A stretch of DNA of 64,000 nucleotides, from positions 2,141,940-2,205,939 of the forward strand of contig MNCI01017913.1 in assembly GCA_015680685.1 (NCBI GenBank), read 5' to 3'. This DNA comes from Gnetum montanum. Its lineage: Eukaryota > Streptophyta > Gnetopsida > Gnetales > Gnetaceae. A model generated the notes under the pieces. The model was given only the letters and a program-made list of their open reading frames with translations. It was not told the origin of the DNA and did not search any database. Of the stretch, positions 22,728-33,785 are shown one piece after another (position 1 is the first letter of the stretch; every line of letters starts with the position of its first letter). The position numbers were made by a program, and so were the translations under genes.

Positions 22728-23419
22728 ACTCCAAAGGTGTAGGAGTTGGAGTAGTTCTAGTAATAGATAACTCCCTAAAAATATTCAAGGCAATTCATCT
22801 ATCTCTTCCTTGTACTAACAACAAGGCTGAATATAATGCTTTGCATATTGGAATAAAAACAACATTGGAAAAAGGAATCAAGGTAATTACTATAAAAGGA
22901 GATTCAAGACTAGTTTTTGAATAGATTAAAGACAATTGTGTAGTAAAAAGCTCATTCTTGTGATCCTGTAAATAGCTTGTCTACAAAATGCTGGATCAAT
23001 TTTATCACTATAAAATAAAACATATAGGTAGAGAAGATAATTATATAGTGGATGATTTAGCAAAGGTAGCATTAACAACATATGTGAAAAAGATAGAAAG
23101 GTACAAAGGGGTAGTGATTGAGAATAAACACCAACCATCAATATTAGATAACATAAAGCATTTACAAGTATTCAAAGATGATGATTAATTTCTTAGGTTC
23201 TTGAGGAATAAGTAGGAATTTGAAAGTTAAATCATAATTGAAAAATCATCAAGGTTTAAACAATATTCCATTCCCAAAATGGTGATTGATTATGAAGATT
23301 AATTTAGCAAAAATTTTCTTCTTGGAAAAGATATACAAAATCTAGATGATCAAGCTTATGAAGTAGTGAATTTATGATCTACTAAGATACCAAACATATT
23401 AAACATCATGAAGGAAGAT

Positions 23420-24110
23420 AATTCAATTTTCAAGTAAAATTTATTATTACTATTGAAAAATAATTTAGGAAAATTTTCTTGGTATTATGATGATCTTAAG
23501 GCTTTTAGATCAAATGTGATGACACACAAAATTCCTTTGGTAAACAATTGTAAGATAGTTAAAAAAANNNNNNNNNNNNNNNNNNNNNNNNNNNNNNNNN
23601 NNNNNNNNNNNNNNNNNNNNNNNNNNNNNNNNNNNNNNNNNNNNNNNNNNNNNNNNNNNNNNNNNNNNNNNNNNNNNNNNNNNNNNNNNNNNNNNNNNNN
23701 NNNNNNNNNNNNNNNNNNNNNNNNNNNNTCAAATGCTAGAGCTAATTTTCAAAGAGCAATTGATTTAGCCTTTAAAGGTTTAATAGAAGAGTTTATTATA
23801 GTTTAGTTGGATGATATCATCATGTTATTGAAAAGGAAGGAAGATCATATTAGTCATCTCCAAAAAATTTTTAACAAATGTCATGAGTATGGTATTTCAT
23901 TAAATCTAAAAAAAATGTATCTTTAGGGTTGACTCTGGATGTTTACTAGGTCATGTAATGTATCAAGCAAGGATTGCTATAGATAACTCTTGAATTCAAG
24001 TAGTACAAAATATCAAGAATCCTATAAGTAAAAAGTCTCTTAGATCTTTCTTTTGAAAGGTAAATTTCTTTAAGAAATTTATCCCTATATTTACTAAAAT
24101 TATTAAACCT
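23420..24110 (+). pseudogene. RE-B reverse transcriptase (contains assembly gap)
   Basis: Before the gap, LGKFSWYYDDLKAFRSNVMT (about 23,462-23,521) matches the region preceding Ty3 reverse transcriptase. The first polymerase blocks fall in the run of N. After it, NARANFQRAIDLAFKGLIEE (about 23,732-23,791), then the active-site block with LDDII (expected YLDDI; the Tyr codon is part of a changed TAG-Leu sequence), then EDHISHLQKIFNKCHEYGIS. A frameshift follows at about 23,910. The order and motifs are Ty3/gypsy. The enzyme is dead. Confidence 0.65.
23568..23728. other. Assembly gap (161 N)
   Basis: A run of N within the RE-B reverse transcriptase. The true length is unknown. It removes polymerase blocks that would be needed to place the element in a phylogeny. 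Confidence 0.99.
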
Positions 24111-24159
24111 TCAATGCATATAATAAAAAAGGATATCCCAGTACAAAAAACCAAATTTA

Positions 24160-24560
24160 AAGAAATATTTTTTGTTATACGCTTTTGCTTAAAATGATTT
24201 AGTTGCTACTATTTTAACTCAAAAAGATGAAAGTCAAGATAAACTAATTAGATATTTTGGGTATTAGTTAGAAGGTTCAGAATTAAATTATTTAGACTTG
24301 CAAAAATAGGTATTCATAGTCATTAAAGCACTTCAACACTTTAAATATTACCTAGAAAGCTCATTAGTTCACATTATTCCAATAAAGCCTATGGTCAAAC
24401 AATTCTTAGCCTAAAATGAAATTGGATTGAGAAGAGGAAAGTGGCTCATAAAAATTCAAGGTTTCATATTTTCATTAGAGGTATGCAAAACCATTTAATG
24501 AATTGGATTAGCCAAGTTAATGGCTAGAGAAAATGAAGTATGTGCGCTTAAGACTCATGA
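24160..24560 (+). pseudogene. RE-B RNase H attached to reverse transcriptase, badly eroded
   Basis: Between the polymerase and the integrase, broken frames fit the reverse-transcriptase-linked RNase H of Ty3 elements in length and position, for example LNYLDLQK at about 24,286 (equivalent to the YxxxEKE region) and FKYYLESS at about 24,340. Stops and frameshifts are too frequent for certainty. If correct, RE-B has two RNase H domains, one on each side of the polymerase. Confidence 0.35.
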
Positions 24561-24649
24561 AGAAAACTAGTATGATGAAATTCTAGAATTCCTTAATACA
24601 TGAAAGGTTTCAAATAACTTAACTGTAAGTTACAATAGAGCTTTTTTTT

Positions 24650-25660
24650 AAAAGGAAAATAAATTTAAGATTAAATATGAAATCCTATATAGAGAGGATT
24701 ATAAATGGGTTTTGTTGGAATGTGTTCATAATGATGAAATCAATCCCATTTTAGAACAATTTCATGATCATTCTAACTTATTTTATGAGTCTCCTAAATC
24801 CTCTATGCAACATATACTCCACTATGATTTTTATTGGTCTAGTATGTACTTGAAAATTAGTTCAATGATTCAAAGATGTTACAAATGTCAAATTCATGAG
24901 CCAAAAATCAAAAATTCTAGAGCACTTTTAAAATTGATAATTGTGGATAGACCATTTCAATAATGGGGCTTAGATTTAATTGGTATAATTACTCCTTTAA
25001 GAGATAAGCTTAAGTTTATTCTCATATCAATAGACTATTTTACTAAATGGTCTAAAGCAAAAGTTCTAAGAAAAAGTTCAACATTAGACATAATTAAGTT
25101 TTTATAAGAACAAATTCTAAGTCATTTTAGTCTACCTAAATTATTGGTATCTGATAACAAATCTGCTTTTCAATCTAAAGAGTTTATAACATGGGCATTA
25201 GAGAAATCCATCTTTCTATTTTCTTCTTCAAATTATTATCCTCAAGGGAGTGACTTAGTTAAATCTACAAATAAAAAGCTTATTTTCTACATTAAAAAGT
25301 TCGATGTATGGGAATCAAGGAAATTGGATTGATTACTAATCATATTAGATTTTAAAAAGCTATCAGACCATTAGCTTATAACTTAATCTATGATTTTCCC
25401 ACAAAAGTTATGAATAAGATTATAAGTTCAACCTTAGATTTTGTGCAAAAGTATAATGGAAAAACCAATAAAGATAGGAGTTTCATAACCTTGCTCATCA
25501 AAAGAGAAGTTGAAATGGATAAAGCTAAAGATAATTTATTAAAGAATGTTTCTCAAGTCAAAAGGTGGTTCGATAGAAAGGCTTTGAAAAGGACATTTAA
25601 AATCAATGATCTAATATTATTATGGAATATGAAAAGCCAAATAAATTTTCATCAATAAGG
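24650..25660 (+). pseudogene. RE-B integrase
   Basis: Segments at 24,712-24,963, 24,964-25,330 and 25,410-25,658 follow integrase order. The zinc-binding region has CYKCQIHEP at about 24,880. The core has LDLIGI (first Asp, about 24,972), then LVSDNKSAF (second Asp, about 25,147), then SSNYYPQGSDLVKSTNKK (about 25,228-25,280), where the catalytic Glu of the usual GQAExxNK block is missing. The C-terminal part (KRWFDRKALKRTFKINDLIL, about 25,560-25,619) matches the DNA-binding region. The enzyme would insert the cDNA. It is broken by several stops. Confidence 0.65.
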
Positions 25661-26375
25661 ATAGGTCCATTTTAGATTAAGAAATAATTATCAAAAAACA
25701 TATACAAGTTATCTACATTAAGTGAGATAGAGCTATAGCTTCTATATAATTTTTTACATATAAAACATTATCTTTGGAAACTACCCACAACGTAAATACA
25801 CACACACACACATGTATACAACTATGATAATAATGAGTATCCATAGTAGTAAGTAATAAACTTTGATATATAAAATTGAATACACACACACATATCTAGT
25901 TATAATATTTATAATAAATAATATATATAAATACTTTTATAATATTTAATCATAATATATATATGTATATCTTATACATATGATTAGGCAAGTATATATG
26001 GTATAATAAAATATGTATATGTTAGAGTACTTGTTTAAATATGAAATTTAAAGTGTTATCTTAAATATGAAATTTATATTATCTCAAAGTAATCATTACT
26101 TGTGATGTTTATAAGTGGAAGTAGTGGTTTAGATAACTACTTAGTGGTAAATTAATTTTAACAACCAAATAGTGGAATTTGAATTAGCTAACCATATGAT
26201 AATAGAAATTAAATAGGTTGTGGCTAAGTGGGAATGTTGGTTGTTGGAATTGATGGAAATTTCAAATTTACCTTACACTATATAAAGATACGTGAATTTC
26301 TTAGAAACATAACATCTCGCAACTTAGCACTTGGGTGAGAAAATCAAGTGAAGTGTTTAAGTATGAGGTAGAAAG
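25661..26375 (+). other. Non-coding region of RE-B with CA and TA simple repeats
   Basis: No ORF. CACACACACACA occurs at 25,799 and CACACACACA at about 25,882. A TA-rich stretch covers 25,910-26,030. AACTACTTAGTGG-type sequence and a possible TATA (ACACTATATAAAG at about 26,276) lie about 100 bases before the extra ORF and could drive it, which is speculative. Confidence 0.5.
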
Positions 26376-26602
26376 ATGGTTCTTGAAGAGATGGCAACAA
26401 GAAGGCCTTTTATCTCATATGTTATGGGATGCTACCCAAAGCATGTCATGAGAGCCTATTGTAAGGAAACCATCCATGGAGCATCTAGTAAAAGCCCTTT
26501 CTTATTTTGACTTTTAGATGAGTTTAGTTTCTTCATTGGTGGTTACTTAATACATTCCAATGTTTGTGGTAGCTTTCATCAATGCTCAACTAAAGATGAA
26601 TA

Positions 26603-26607
26603 CTAAG
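26603..26607 (+). repeat. Target-site duplication of RE-C, left copy (CTAAG)
   Basis: CTAAG precedes the 5' LTR start TGATCAGTC. The same five bases follow the 3' LTR end CTCATCA at 33,316-33,320. Confidence 0.85.
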
Positions 26608-27504
26608 TGATCAGTCATGAATTTGCTAGCTGTGATATTGCTATCGTGATATCATAGCCATGATATCACATCTGCAATATCACATCCTGGCCACGATATC
26701 GCGTATGTAATATCATAGCCTGGCCGCGATATTGCGTATGCAATATCACGGCCTGCATCAATTTCTATAAATAAGAGAAAACTTTCCTTGTTCTAGGAGT
26801 TAGTTTTTTAAAGTTAAGTTTTGATTTTAGTTTCTATTTTTCCTCTCAACCCCTTTTCCTCCTAGTGTATGTCTGTAGTGTGGTGATTGTAATTGTACGA
26901 CATCCTTATTCGAGTGTGACGTACTTGGACAGACACATGATCGATAATAAAGATCGAGATTACTTCATTATTGTAGCATTCACTTAGTTTAATTAATTAG
27001 TTAATTATTTAATTATTATTTACTAATTTCCTAGTTAATCTCTTCTCACCCTTAAACTCCTGTTAAAAGTAGAAAGAGTATGACTTGATTACAAGCATTT
27101 AAGTGTGACTACTTGGTAACCCAGTAGCGTACCTAGGATCTATGCTTGGTAACCCTAGTGGTAGTCGTGCATGAGGTCCAAGATGTGTATGGATGATCAA
27201 GGAACATATGCTCATCACACTTAGGCTAGCTAGATTCTCTCTCACCCTTTCTTACTTAGCTTAGTTAATCTTATTTACCATCATACCCAGGAGTAGTGTT
27301 AGCATAGGAAAACATCATACACCTCACTCTGGACTAAACCATACGTGACACAACTAATACTAGTCTAGGTGGGAAGACAACGAACTACGACCTAAGGCTA
27401 ACTGTCTATATGCCACAACTAGTCCGTCTGTGGAGTTTGACTGGATCGTGCGTGTAACACTCATATTTGTATGGTTGAGTGTAGGGGTATCTCGCCACTC
27501 ATCA
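26608..27504 (+). repeat. RE-C 5' LTR (897 bp)
   Basis: It starts TGATCAGTCATGAATTTG and ends CACTCATCA. From 26,630 to 26,758 there is an array of palindromes around GATATC (such as TGATATCA and CGATATCG), immediately before CTATAAATAAGAG (TATA at about 26,766). It aligns with 32,453-33,315 throughout. The 34-base length difference lies mainly in the palindrome array, where this copy has about one extra unit. Confidence 0.85.
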
Positions 27505-27523
27505 TTGGTGCCATTGCTAGGGA
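27505..27523 (+). other. RE-C primer-binding-like site
   Basis: TTGGTGCCATTGCTAGGGA abuts the LTR end. It is close to TGGCGCCGTTGCCGGGGA, the tRNA-Asp-type site known from Athila elements. RE-F has TTGGCACCATTTCTGGGGA at the same place (52,591). Confidence 0.65.
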
Positions 27524-27645
27524 TAGTGCTAGTTATCTAGATTAGTTATATCATACAAGCTCACTGTACAAGAATTAACGATATATCTTTTAGAAAGAAA
27601 TAATTATAAAAAGTCACATATAAATTCACATACAATTTCACAACC

Positions 27646-29060
27646 ATGCCTCTCCTACAATATTACGATAATGCCATACCTAGTGAGGAAGTTCATTAGA
27701 GAACCAACGAACTATATGACAATGAATATTGGAGTACACAACTCGAGGTGGGGGTTTCTTATAAACATAAAAGAAAGCAACGTCATCCCAACACACGAAG
27801 GCATAACTTAACCAATGACGAAGAAGCCCTACTGGCCACTACAAGCTTTACCCAAATACAAGAGGCTATTCAAATCTCCTGTAGGCATCGTAAAGAGAGC
27901 TGCCTACCCAGGATCAATTTAAACAACTTTCCCAATTTCTTAGGAGGCTATGACTTAGATCCGTAACAACATTTATTAGCCTTCTATGATGCCTGCACAT
28001 GGAAAAACATTGATAATGGTTGGAAAAATCTCAAGCTCTTTCCTATAACACTTTTTGGCCAAGCAAAAGTATGGTATAGATCATTAAAACCAAATTCAAT
28101 ATGATGTTGGCCAATAATGGTAGAACTCTTTAACGAAAGATATCAAACCTACACAAGAGTGTTAGCCTTGAGGAAACAAATCCAAGGGTGGAAACAAGCA
28201 CAACATGAACCCTTGGACATGGCCTTAGAAAGATATTGTGCATTGTTAAACAACTATCTAGGCCATGAGTTTTCTAAGAAAAGGCTAATGTACCATATCA
28301 TTGATGGGCTACATGATGAAACAAGAGAGACCCTAGATATGTATGCCCAAGGCCAACTATATGAACTATGAATCCATCAAGTCCAAGAGCTTATTAAGTG
28401 GGTAGCAAAAGAGGAAGGAGAAATGGCTAGATGGGAGAGTTTTGAAAAACATCAACAGGACCAAAATCTCAACTTAACAAAGGTCCATGATCATAAAAAG
28501 GAGAAATCAACCTATCACAAGGGGAAAGAATCATCTTTGCCAGTACAACAATCATTAGTGGAAGTTGAGGCAAAGATTAATAAGATGTTGGAATGGAAAC
28601 ATAAAAAGTGTGGAGAATTTATTGATATTATTGGAGATAGAGTTTTGACAACCCAAGAATTAGGAAAAAATATCATTAGACAATCGGGAAGAAGGGATGA
28701 AGGAAATAAGAGCTCAATTGCCAATCATATGTATGAATGCAACATGTGCCTGTATGATCATCCCAAGGGCATGCCCAATCTTGTTACATTTATATGAGCA
28801 TTGGGAAAGCATGTTACATCTCAAGTTCATACAGAGATACTGTGTTCGATCATAGTAGCAACAATCCCAGTCATGGGGGAATCCACCCCTAAACTAGAGA
28901 CACCCTTCATATCATCCAAATCCAAATGCTTATCTAGTCCAATACACTTTTTCTCCAACTGGGACAACATACTCTATCTCACTACATTATCATTCTCCTC
29001 AATACTATCAACCCATGTCCTCAACACAACCACCACCTTGTGCACCTTACACTTCTCCTA
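27646..29060 (+). pseudogene. RE-C gag (Athila-like)
   Basis: From the ATG at 27,646 one reading frame runs to about 29,060 with only a handful of stops (near 27,699, 27,964, 28,102, 28,369 and 28,795). The core contains LNNFPNFLGGYDLDP, LFPITLFGQAKVWYRSLKP (about 28,035-28,090), LFNERYQTYTRVLALRKQI and EPLDMALERYCALLN (about 28,207-28,252). The last resembles the ESLxEAWERxxxLLRxCPHHG block of Athila gag. A Cys-containing stretch (YECNMCLYDHPKG, about 28,732-28,770) precedes a Pro/Ser-rich tail that continues in another frame to about 29,640. A homologous gag is present in RE-F. Confidence 0.7.
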
Positions 29061-29649
29061 ATTTTCAACATTCTCATCCTTTCCCTCCTTCTACATTGCC
29101 ACCAACTATTCCTAAGGTATCTACACCATAGCAACAATCCCCGAACGTTACTTGTGCTACTATTGCCAGCAGCAGTGAGAGACCTCAGCAACATCGAAGG
29201 CATCCCTTCTTTAAACATGACTCTAGGAAGGGACAACAAAATTCCAAGGCCACTACATCCTTCAACTCAGTACAAGCCCAACACTGTGGTGTACCCTTAT
29301 CATCAAACCCAACGCCTCATGTAACTTCATCAGGGCCACCAGTTAACATTCCAACAACCATATGGCCCAATGAACATAGCCATGGAAGGCAACATCCTGA
29401 TCCTTGCATACCATCTTATGGTCCCAATCATCATAGTGAGTCAACTCCTTATTCAAGAATCACATCTCATAAATTTCCACACTATGCTTACTATAACCAA
29501 GTGTGTGAACCACAATGGGGTAGGTATGACCAAGTTTCAACATTTCCAACATGCAAGGATCCTCATCTTTCATTTATTAATCCTTGCCATCCTCAACCGT
29601 TTAGTTATGGGGGATATCTCCCATTTTAATAGCAAGAAAGATTAATAAA

Positions 29650-31450
29650 TACTTTTCATTTTCTTTAATTTTACAACTTTTTGTTTGCTATTTTTTCATT
29701 TTTCAATTTCTTGTTTTATCTTTTTGTCTTTTTGTCTTTTTATAAGTAATCTCATCTACAAATAAAACACTCATTTGGCCCATTGGTTGAGGTGTGTTCT
29801 ATGTTATCGAGTCTCAAGTGATCAATTATTTGGATAGTGAGCCCATTACACCCACTCATCCACTCTACAAATAAGAGGTTTTGTTCAAGGGGACAGTGAT
29901 ATTCTAGACATTTTTAGAACTTAAAATTAATTTTGTGTTGGATGGACCAAGAGGGAATGATTAGGGTGTGACATCAAGGGGACTTGAGGATTCTCTTTGG
30001 TGACATCTGTGGGAGTTATCATGCAACGTGGTTGTACTAAGATCCTTGTAGATCTAACAAAAAATGGATGTAAGAGTAATAAAAAAGGCACTCAAAGATC
30101 CAATGGTGTTCTAGGGGGTCCCACTGGAAAGACATGCATCCATGCCTGAAGGTTGACAACTTCTCTAGATTCATTCATATAAAAGAGAGAGAGAGAAAAA
30201 AAATGAAACGAAACATGCCACAAAGCAAAAATAACTCCTCCCTTGAATAAAATGCCAAGTGATTGTATGCCTTGTTGTTTTGGTACTCTCATAGTCGCTC
30301 ATCATGGGATGAACCAATGTGGTGTCACTGATCAGAGGAATGGACTTGGGCCTAATCTTGGAATGATAGGTTAATGACACATTAATCATGCTTTACACAC
30401 AGGATTCATTGTGCCTTGAGTCGATTACCTCATGTCCCAATCTCTATGATCCCTTCTGTACCCTGTCTCATCTCGCTATTCATAAAATTGTTTCTTGTGT
30501 CTCATGTAGCATAGAATTCTTACCTCATTCCGATGATATTTACATGGGCATGTTTTGTGGAATCAGTGTGGACTAAATTTAATCTTTTTAGTGCAACACA
30601 CACTTTTAAGTGTGGTTACACAAGGGAAATATAGGTTGGAGCCTACTTTGGGGAGGATCCATTTGTATAATCTTTTGTAATTCTCACTTATGACACAGCT
30701 CACACACGCCATTTCTTACCCTCAACATATTTTCTACGATATTCTTTCCCTACTACTATCCCTCTGAATTACAACATTCCTATGTATCATTACATGGCCT
30801 TTTTCTCTTGCTTACCACTCGAGGCCTTATCGATAAATTCCATACCATCATAATTATTTGTGCCTTTTGAACTAATTGAATTACCCTATAACCCCTTAAC
30901 AATCACCTAATGTCCTAATTTTACAATGTTACTTTCAAAAAAATCTTAAAAATTTGGTACATTCTCTAAGTGCCCTAACTTCAATGAAAATATATATACA
31001 TGACACCCCTATGCTAATCAACATCATTTGAAACTATTCACATAGGGGAAGTTTTTCAAATTTCTCTCTATAACTCACGATTGCATGTCCCTTGCTTTCA
31101 TATCCATAACTCGCTCGCTAGTATTCCTATTTTCATTCCATTTGAACCTACTTGAACCTGGAGTGTTCAGCTTAGTCGTGGGGGAGGGGCATATGTTGAA
31201 TAGTGCATAAATTTTTTGAAATTCATGATTGCCCGAAGAACATCTTTAAGGGTAATTAGTTGTAAAATTAAGAATAAAATGTGTCAAAAACAATTTCATC
31301 CCCTTAGCTATACCAAAAAATTAAATTTGGAAACCACCTAAGCAAAGAGGACTCAACATTATAATCTTTCAGGGACATGTTCTTCCAATAATTAACATCA
31401 CATAGAAATAAAGTAAATCTATTAAGGAAAATAGTAAGGTATAACCTAAC
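29650..31450 (+). other. RE-C non-coding region in place of pol
   Basis: No protease, polymerase or integrase motif is readable on either strand. The region holds pyrimidine-rich stretches (29,670-29,740), a GAGAGAGAGAGAAAAAAAA run at 30,184 and a GTGGGGGAGGGGC purine-rich block at about 31,178, which resembles the GGGGGAGG sequences of Athila 3' regions. The small open frames are not conserved with anything else in the window. Confidence 0.5.
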
Positions 31451-31493
31451 TTTTGTAACAACCTTACTAATGATTAGCCTAGTGTGATTGCAG

Positions 31494-32210
31494 ATGGCCC
31501 CGAAATGAGGACAATAGGAAAGTCCTACTCAAGGTGGGAGCAAACGACCTAGGAGAGGAGAAAGACAAGATCCTACTAGAAAACATGCAGAGTAGGAGGC
31601 ATAATCATTTAGCATTCATCAAGAAGACCCTACTACTATACAGTCCAGGCAGGCAAAAGGAGGAGCTGCTGCAGTGCCTAAATAGGGACAACATCTCATG
31701 TTGCCCTAGGATTTTGTTTAGGCTATCCATGAAAGATCGACATTCACTGTAGTGATCATGGAATTAAACTTTGGACCTTTCACAAAATTTTCTCTGGAGG
31801 ACATTAAGGATCACCTCAAATGGTCCCCATTATGGCCCACCCTCTCTAAAAGTGGTGCCTTGTACTTAGGGGAAATGTACCAATTTTGACACAACAAAGA
31901 AGAAGGTACCATAGTTAACATTTGTGGTGTGACTATTGATTTCTCTATTCAAGCCATTTCGGAAGCATTAAACCTTCCAAATACAGAGCCAAAGGTTGCT
32001 CAAAACTACCTGGACACTTTTAGAACTAAGCAACTTAATAAACTATTGATAGAGAATAAAAGGGTGGCGGAAGAAAAAGAGAAGGCTAACTGGGATGCCT
32101 CTATGACACAAGAGCAAACTCACACACATGCCAAGGCACTCAAGGTCTTACAAGAGGAGAAACTCCAGGCCATACTTCAACACCATCAAATCCCAAGACC
32201 TAGAGCATAA
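31494..32210 (+). pseudogene. RE-C 3' ORF (Athila env-position ORF), broken
   Basis: The ATG at 31,494 directly follows a splice-acceptor-like TGTGATTGCAG, giving MAPK and a stop; related sequence continues in other frames. A core around ELNFGPFTKFSLEDIKDHLK (about 31,763-31,822) and INVCGVTIDFS-like sequence (NICGVTIDFSIQAISEAL at about 31,919-31,972) is followed by a charged helical tail to 32,208. In Athila elements an ORF of this kind lies between pol and the 3' LTR, sometimes called env-like. I see no clear signal peptide or membrane anchor. Its retention without pol is notable. Confidence 0.45.
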
Positions 32211-32440
32211 GAAAAGGGAAAGACACCTATGGAGGAGCCGCCACCACTAGGAACTACATGAGTTCTATCAATTTTGTAGCAGTAGGATTTTCTTTTGCAT
32301 TCTTTGTGTTGTGTCTTAATTTTTCTTCGATTCCACACTGCGGTATGAACCCATTCTCACCAATCAATAATCCCATACCTATCCACTGTGTAATCAATGG
32401 AGCTTGTTCTCTTTGTAACTCAAGGGTAAGTTTTCATTCA

Positions 32441-32452
32441 GTCATGGGGGTA
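32441..32452 (+). other. RE-C polypurine-tract-like site
   Basis: GTCATGGGGGTA directly precedes the 3' LTR start TGATGAGTC. The G-run in this position is the expected second-strand priming site. Confidence 0.6.
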
Positions 32453-33315
32453 TGATGAGTCATGAATTTGTTAGCTATGATATCATTGTCATGATATCGC
32501 AGCAGCTGCGATATCGCATTTGCGATATCACAGCCTAGCCACTATATTGCATCTGCGATATCGTGGCCTACCTCAATTTCTATAAATAAGAGGCAAATTT
32601 CCTTGTTCTAGGAGTTAGCTTTTTAGAGTTAAGTTTTGATTTTATTTTCTATTTTTCCTCTCAACCCCTTTTCCTCCTAGTGTATGCCCACAGTGTGGTG
32701 ATTGTAATTGTATGACACCCTTATTCGAGTGTGACGTACTTGGACATGCACATGAACAGAAATAAAGATTGCAATTACTTCATCATTGTAGCATTCACTT
32801 AGTTTTATTAATTATTTATTTAATTGTTATTTACTACTTTCCTAGTTAATCTCTTCTGATCCTTAAACTCTTGTTAAACGTGGAATGAGGACGACTTGAT
32901 TACGAGCATTTAAGTGTAACTACTTGGTAACCCAGTAGCATACCTAGGATCTGTGCTTGGTAATCCTAGTGGTAGTTGTGCATAAGGTCCAAGATGTGTA
33001 TGGATGATCAAGGAATAGATGATCATCCCACTTAGGCTAGCTAGATTCTCTCTCACCCTTTCTCCCTTAGCTTAGTTAATCTTATTTACCATCATACCCA
33101 GGAGTAGCGTTAGCATAGGACCACATCATACACCTCACTCTGGATTAAACCATACATGACAAAGATAATACTAGTCCAGGTGGGAAGATAGTGAACTTCA
33201 ACCTAAGGCTAACTGTCTAGATGCCACAACTAGTCTGTCTGTGAAGTTCGACCAGATTGCACGTGTAACGCTCGTATTCGTATGGTTGAGTGTAGGGGTA
33301 CCTCGACACTCATCA
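32453..33315 (+). repeat. RE-C 3' LTR (863 bp)
   Basis: It starts TGATGAGTCATGAATTTG and ends CACTCATCA, followed by CTAAG. The GATATC palindrome array occupies about 32,470-32,570, and CTATAAATAAGAG follows. It keeps the terminal TGATGA...TCATCA inverted repeat, which is mutated at the 5' LTR start. Confidence 0.85.
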
Positions 33316-33760
33316 CTAAGGAGAGTCCAATCAAGATGATTCCTAGGGAAGGCTTTCATGTCTTAAGACACAAAAGTGACTAGCTAGCAAGAAACTCAAA
33401 AATTAGTGAGGAAAGAGTTGGATGAGAAAATGACAAAGATAGTTGTTAAAGACAATGGTGAATACCAAGTTGAGACCTCAACTAGGAAAGAAGAAGAAAG
33501 AAGAGCTTTTATCACCATATAAATAACATATGAGAGGGTTAACAACATGAGGATCCCTAAAAGGGTTACTTTAACTATTCTTTTCTCATCCACAAAATAG
33601 TTTGTATAAAAATTTATTTGTATAGTTTCCTACATTTTACTAGGATTGAGGTTTTTATTCCATCAAACCTTAAGTTTAATGGAATTTTTCCTTAAATTTA
33701 TTTTCTATTTTTTATGTAAAAAATGTTTCCAATAAAATTATTTTCTTTGTTGATGTGTAA

Positions 33761-33785
33761 AGAAGGGAGGGGTGGGGGGAAGAAA
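33761..33785 (+). other. RE-B polypurine tract
   Basis: AGAAGGGAGGGGTGGGGGGA followed by AGAAA is a 25-base run of purines broken by one T. It directly precedes TGTTGTTACATTTATACC, the start of the 3' LTR. This fixes the orientation of RE-B and the 3' LTR start. Confidence 0.8.

Larger units (their letters stand above)
20937..23140 (+). pseudogene. RE-B RNase H upstream of reverse transcriptase, split by solo LTR-D
   Basis: The first residues (WELYFDGSCN, about 20,940-20,969) are separated from the rest by LTR-D. After the LTR the domain resumes at 22,728 with SKGVGVGVVLV, then CTNNKAEYNALHIGI with the catalytic Glu, IKGDSRLVFE with the catalytic Asp, and IKHIGREDNYIVDDLAKVA at about 23,011-23,067 with the last Asp. 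The TNNxAEYxAL signature is that of the additional archaeal-type RNase H of Tat elements. It lies between protease and reverse transcriptase, whereas RE-E has a comparable domain after its reverse transcriptase. Apart from the insertion it has few defects: stops at 22,924 and about 22,962-22,976. Confidence 0.7.
26608..33315 (+). mobile_element. RE-C: complete non-autonomous Athila-like LTR retrotransposon, nested in RE-B
   Basis: The element is 6,708 bp, bounded by CTAAG duplications, with LTRs of 897 and 863 bp starting TGATSAG and ending CTCATCA. A primer-binding-like site follows the 5' LTR and a G-rich tract precedes the 3' LTR. It encodes a gag resembling Athila and a 3' ORF, but I find no protease, polymerase or integrase in the 1.8 kb between them or elsewhere. 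It must have relied on proteins supplied in trans. It is the youngest well-bounded insertion here, because its LTRs align end to end and its target duplication is exact. Confidence 0.85.
26376..33600 (+). pseudogene. RE-B extra 3' ORF, interrupted by RE-C
   Basis: The start is the ATG at 26,376 (MVLEEMATRRPF). The conserved stretch RRPFISYVMGCYPKHVMRA and LLDEFSFFIGG match the RE-A ORF at 10-312. The frame is cut at 26,607 by RE-C and resumes after the duplicated CTAAG at 33,321, where MRIPKRVTLTI (about 33,547-33,579) matches RE-A at 451-483. Several stops are present on both sides. I do not recognise a function; the C-terminal part contains hydrophobic segments. Its position between integrase and polypurine tract is that of the additional ORFs known from Tat elements. 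Confidence 0.5.

Noticed and set aside
26630-26760. Repeated palindromes that might suggest a CRISPR-like or satellite array
   Set aside because: The units are irregular, lie at the same place in both LTRs of RE-C, and belong to a plant retroelement. No unique spacers of constant length are present.
27646-29060. Stop codons in RE-C gag as evidence of C-to-T mutation by methylation
   Set aside because: Every stop codon is one C-to-T step from a sense codon by definition, so the pattern is uninformative without a consensus sequence.
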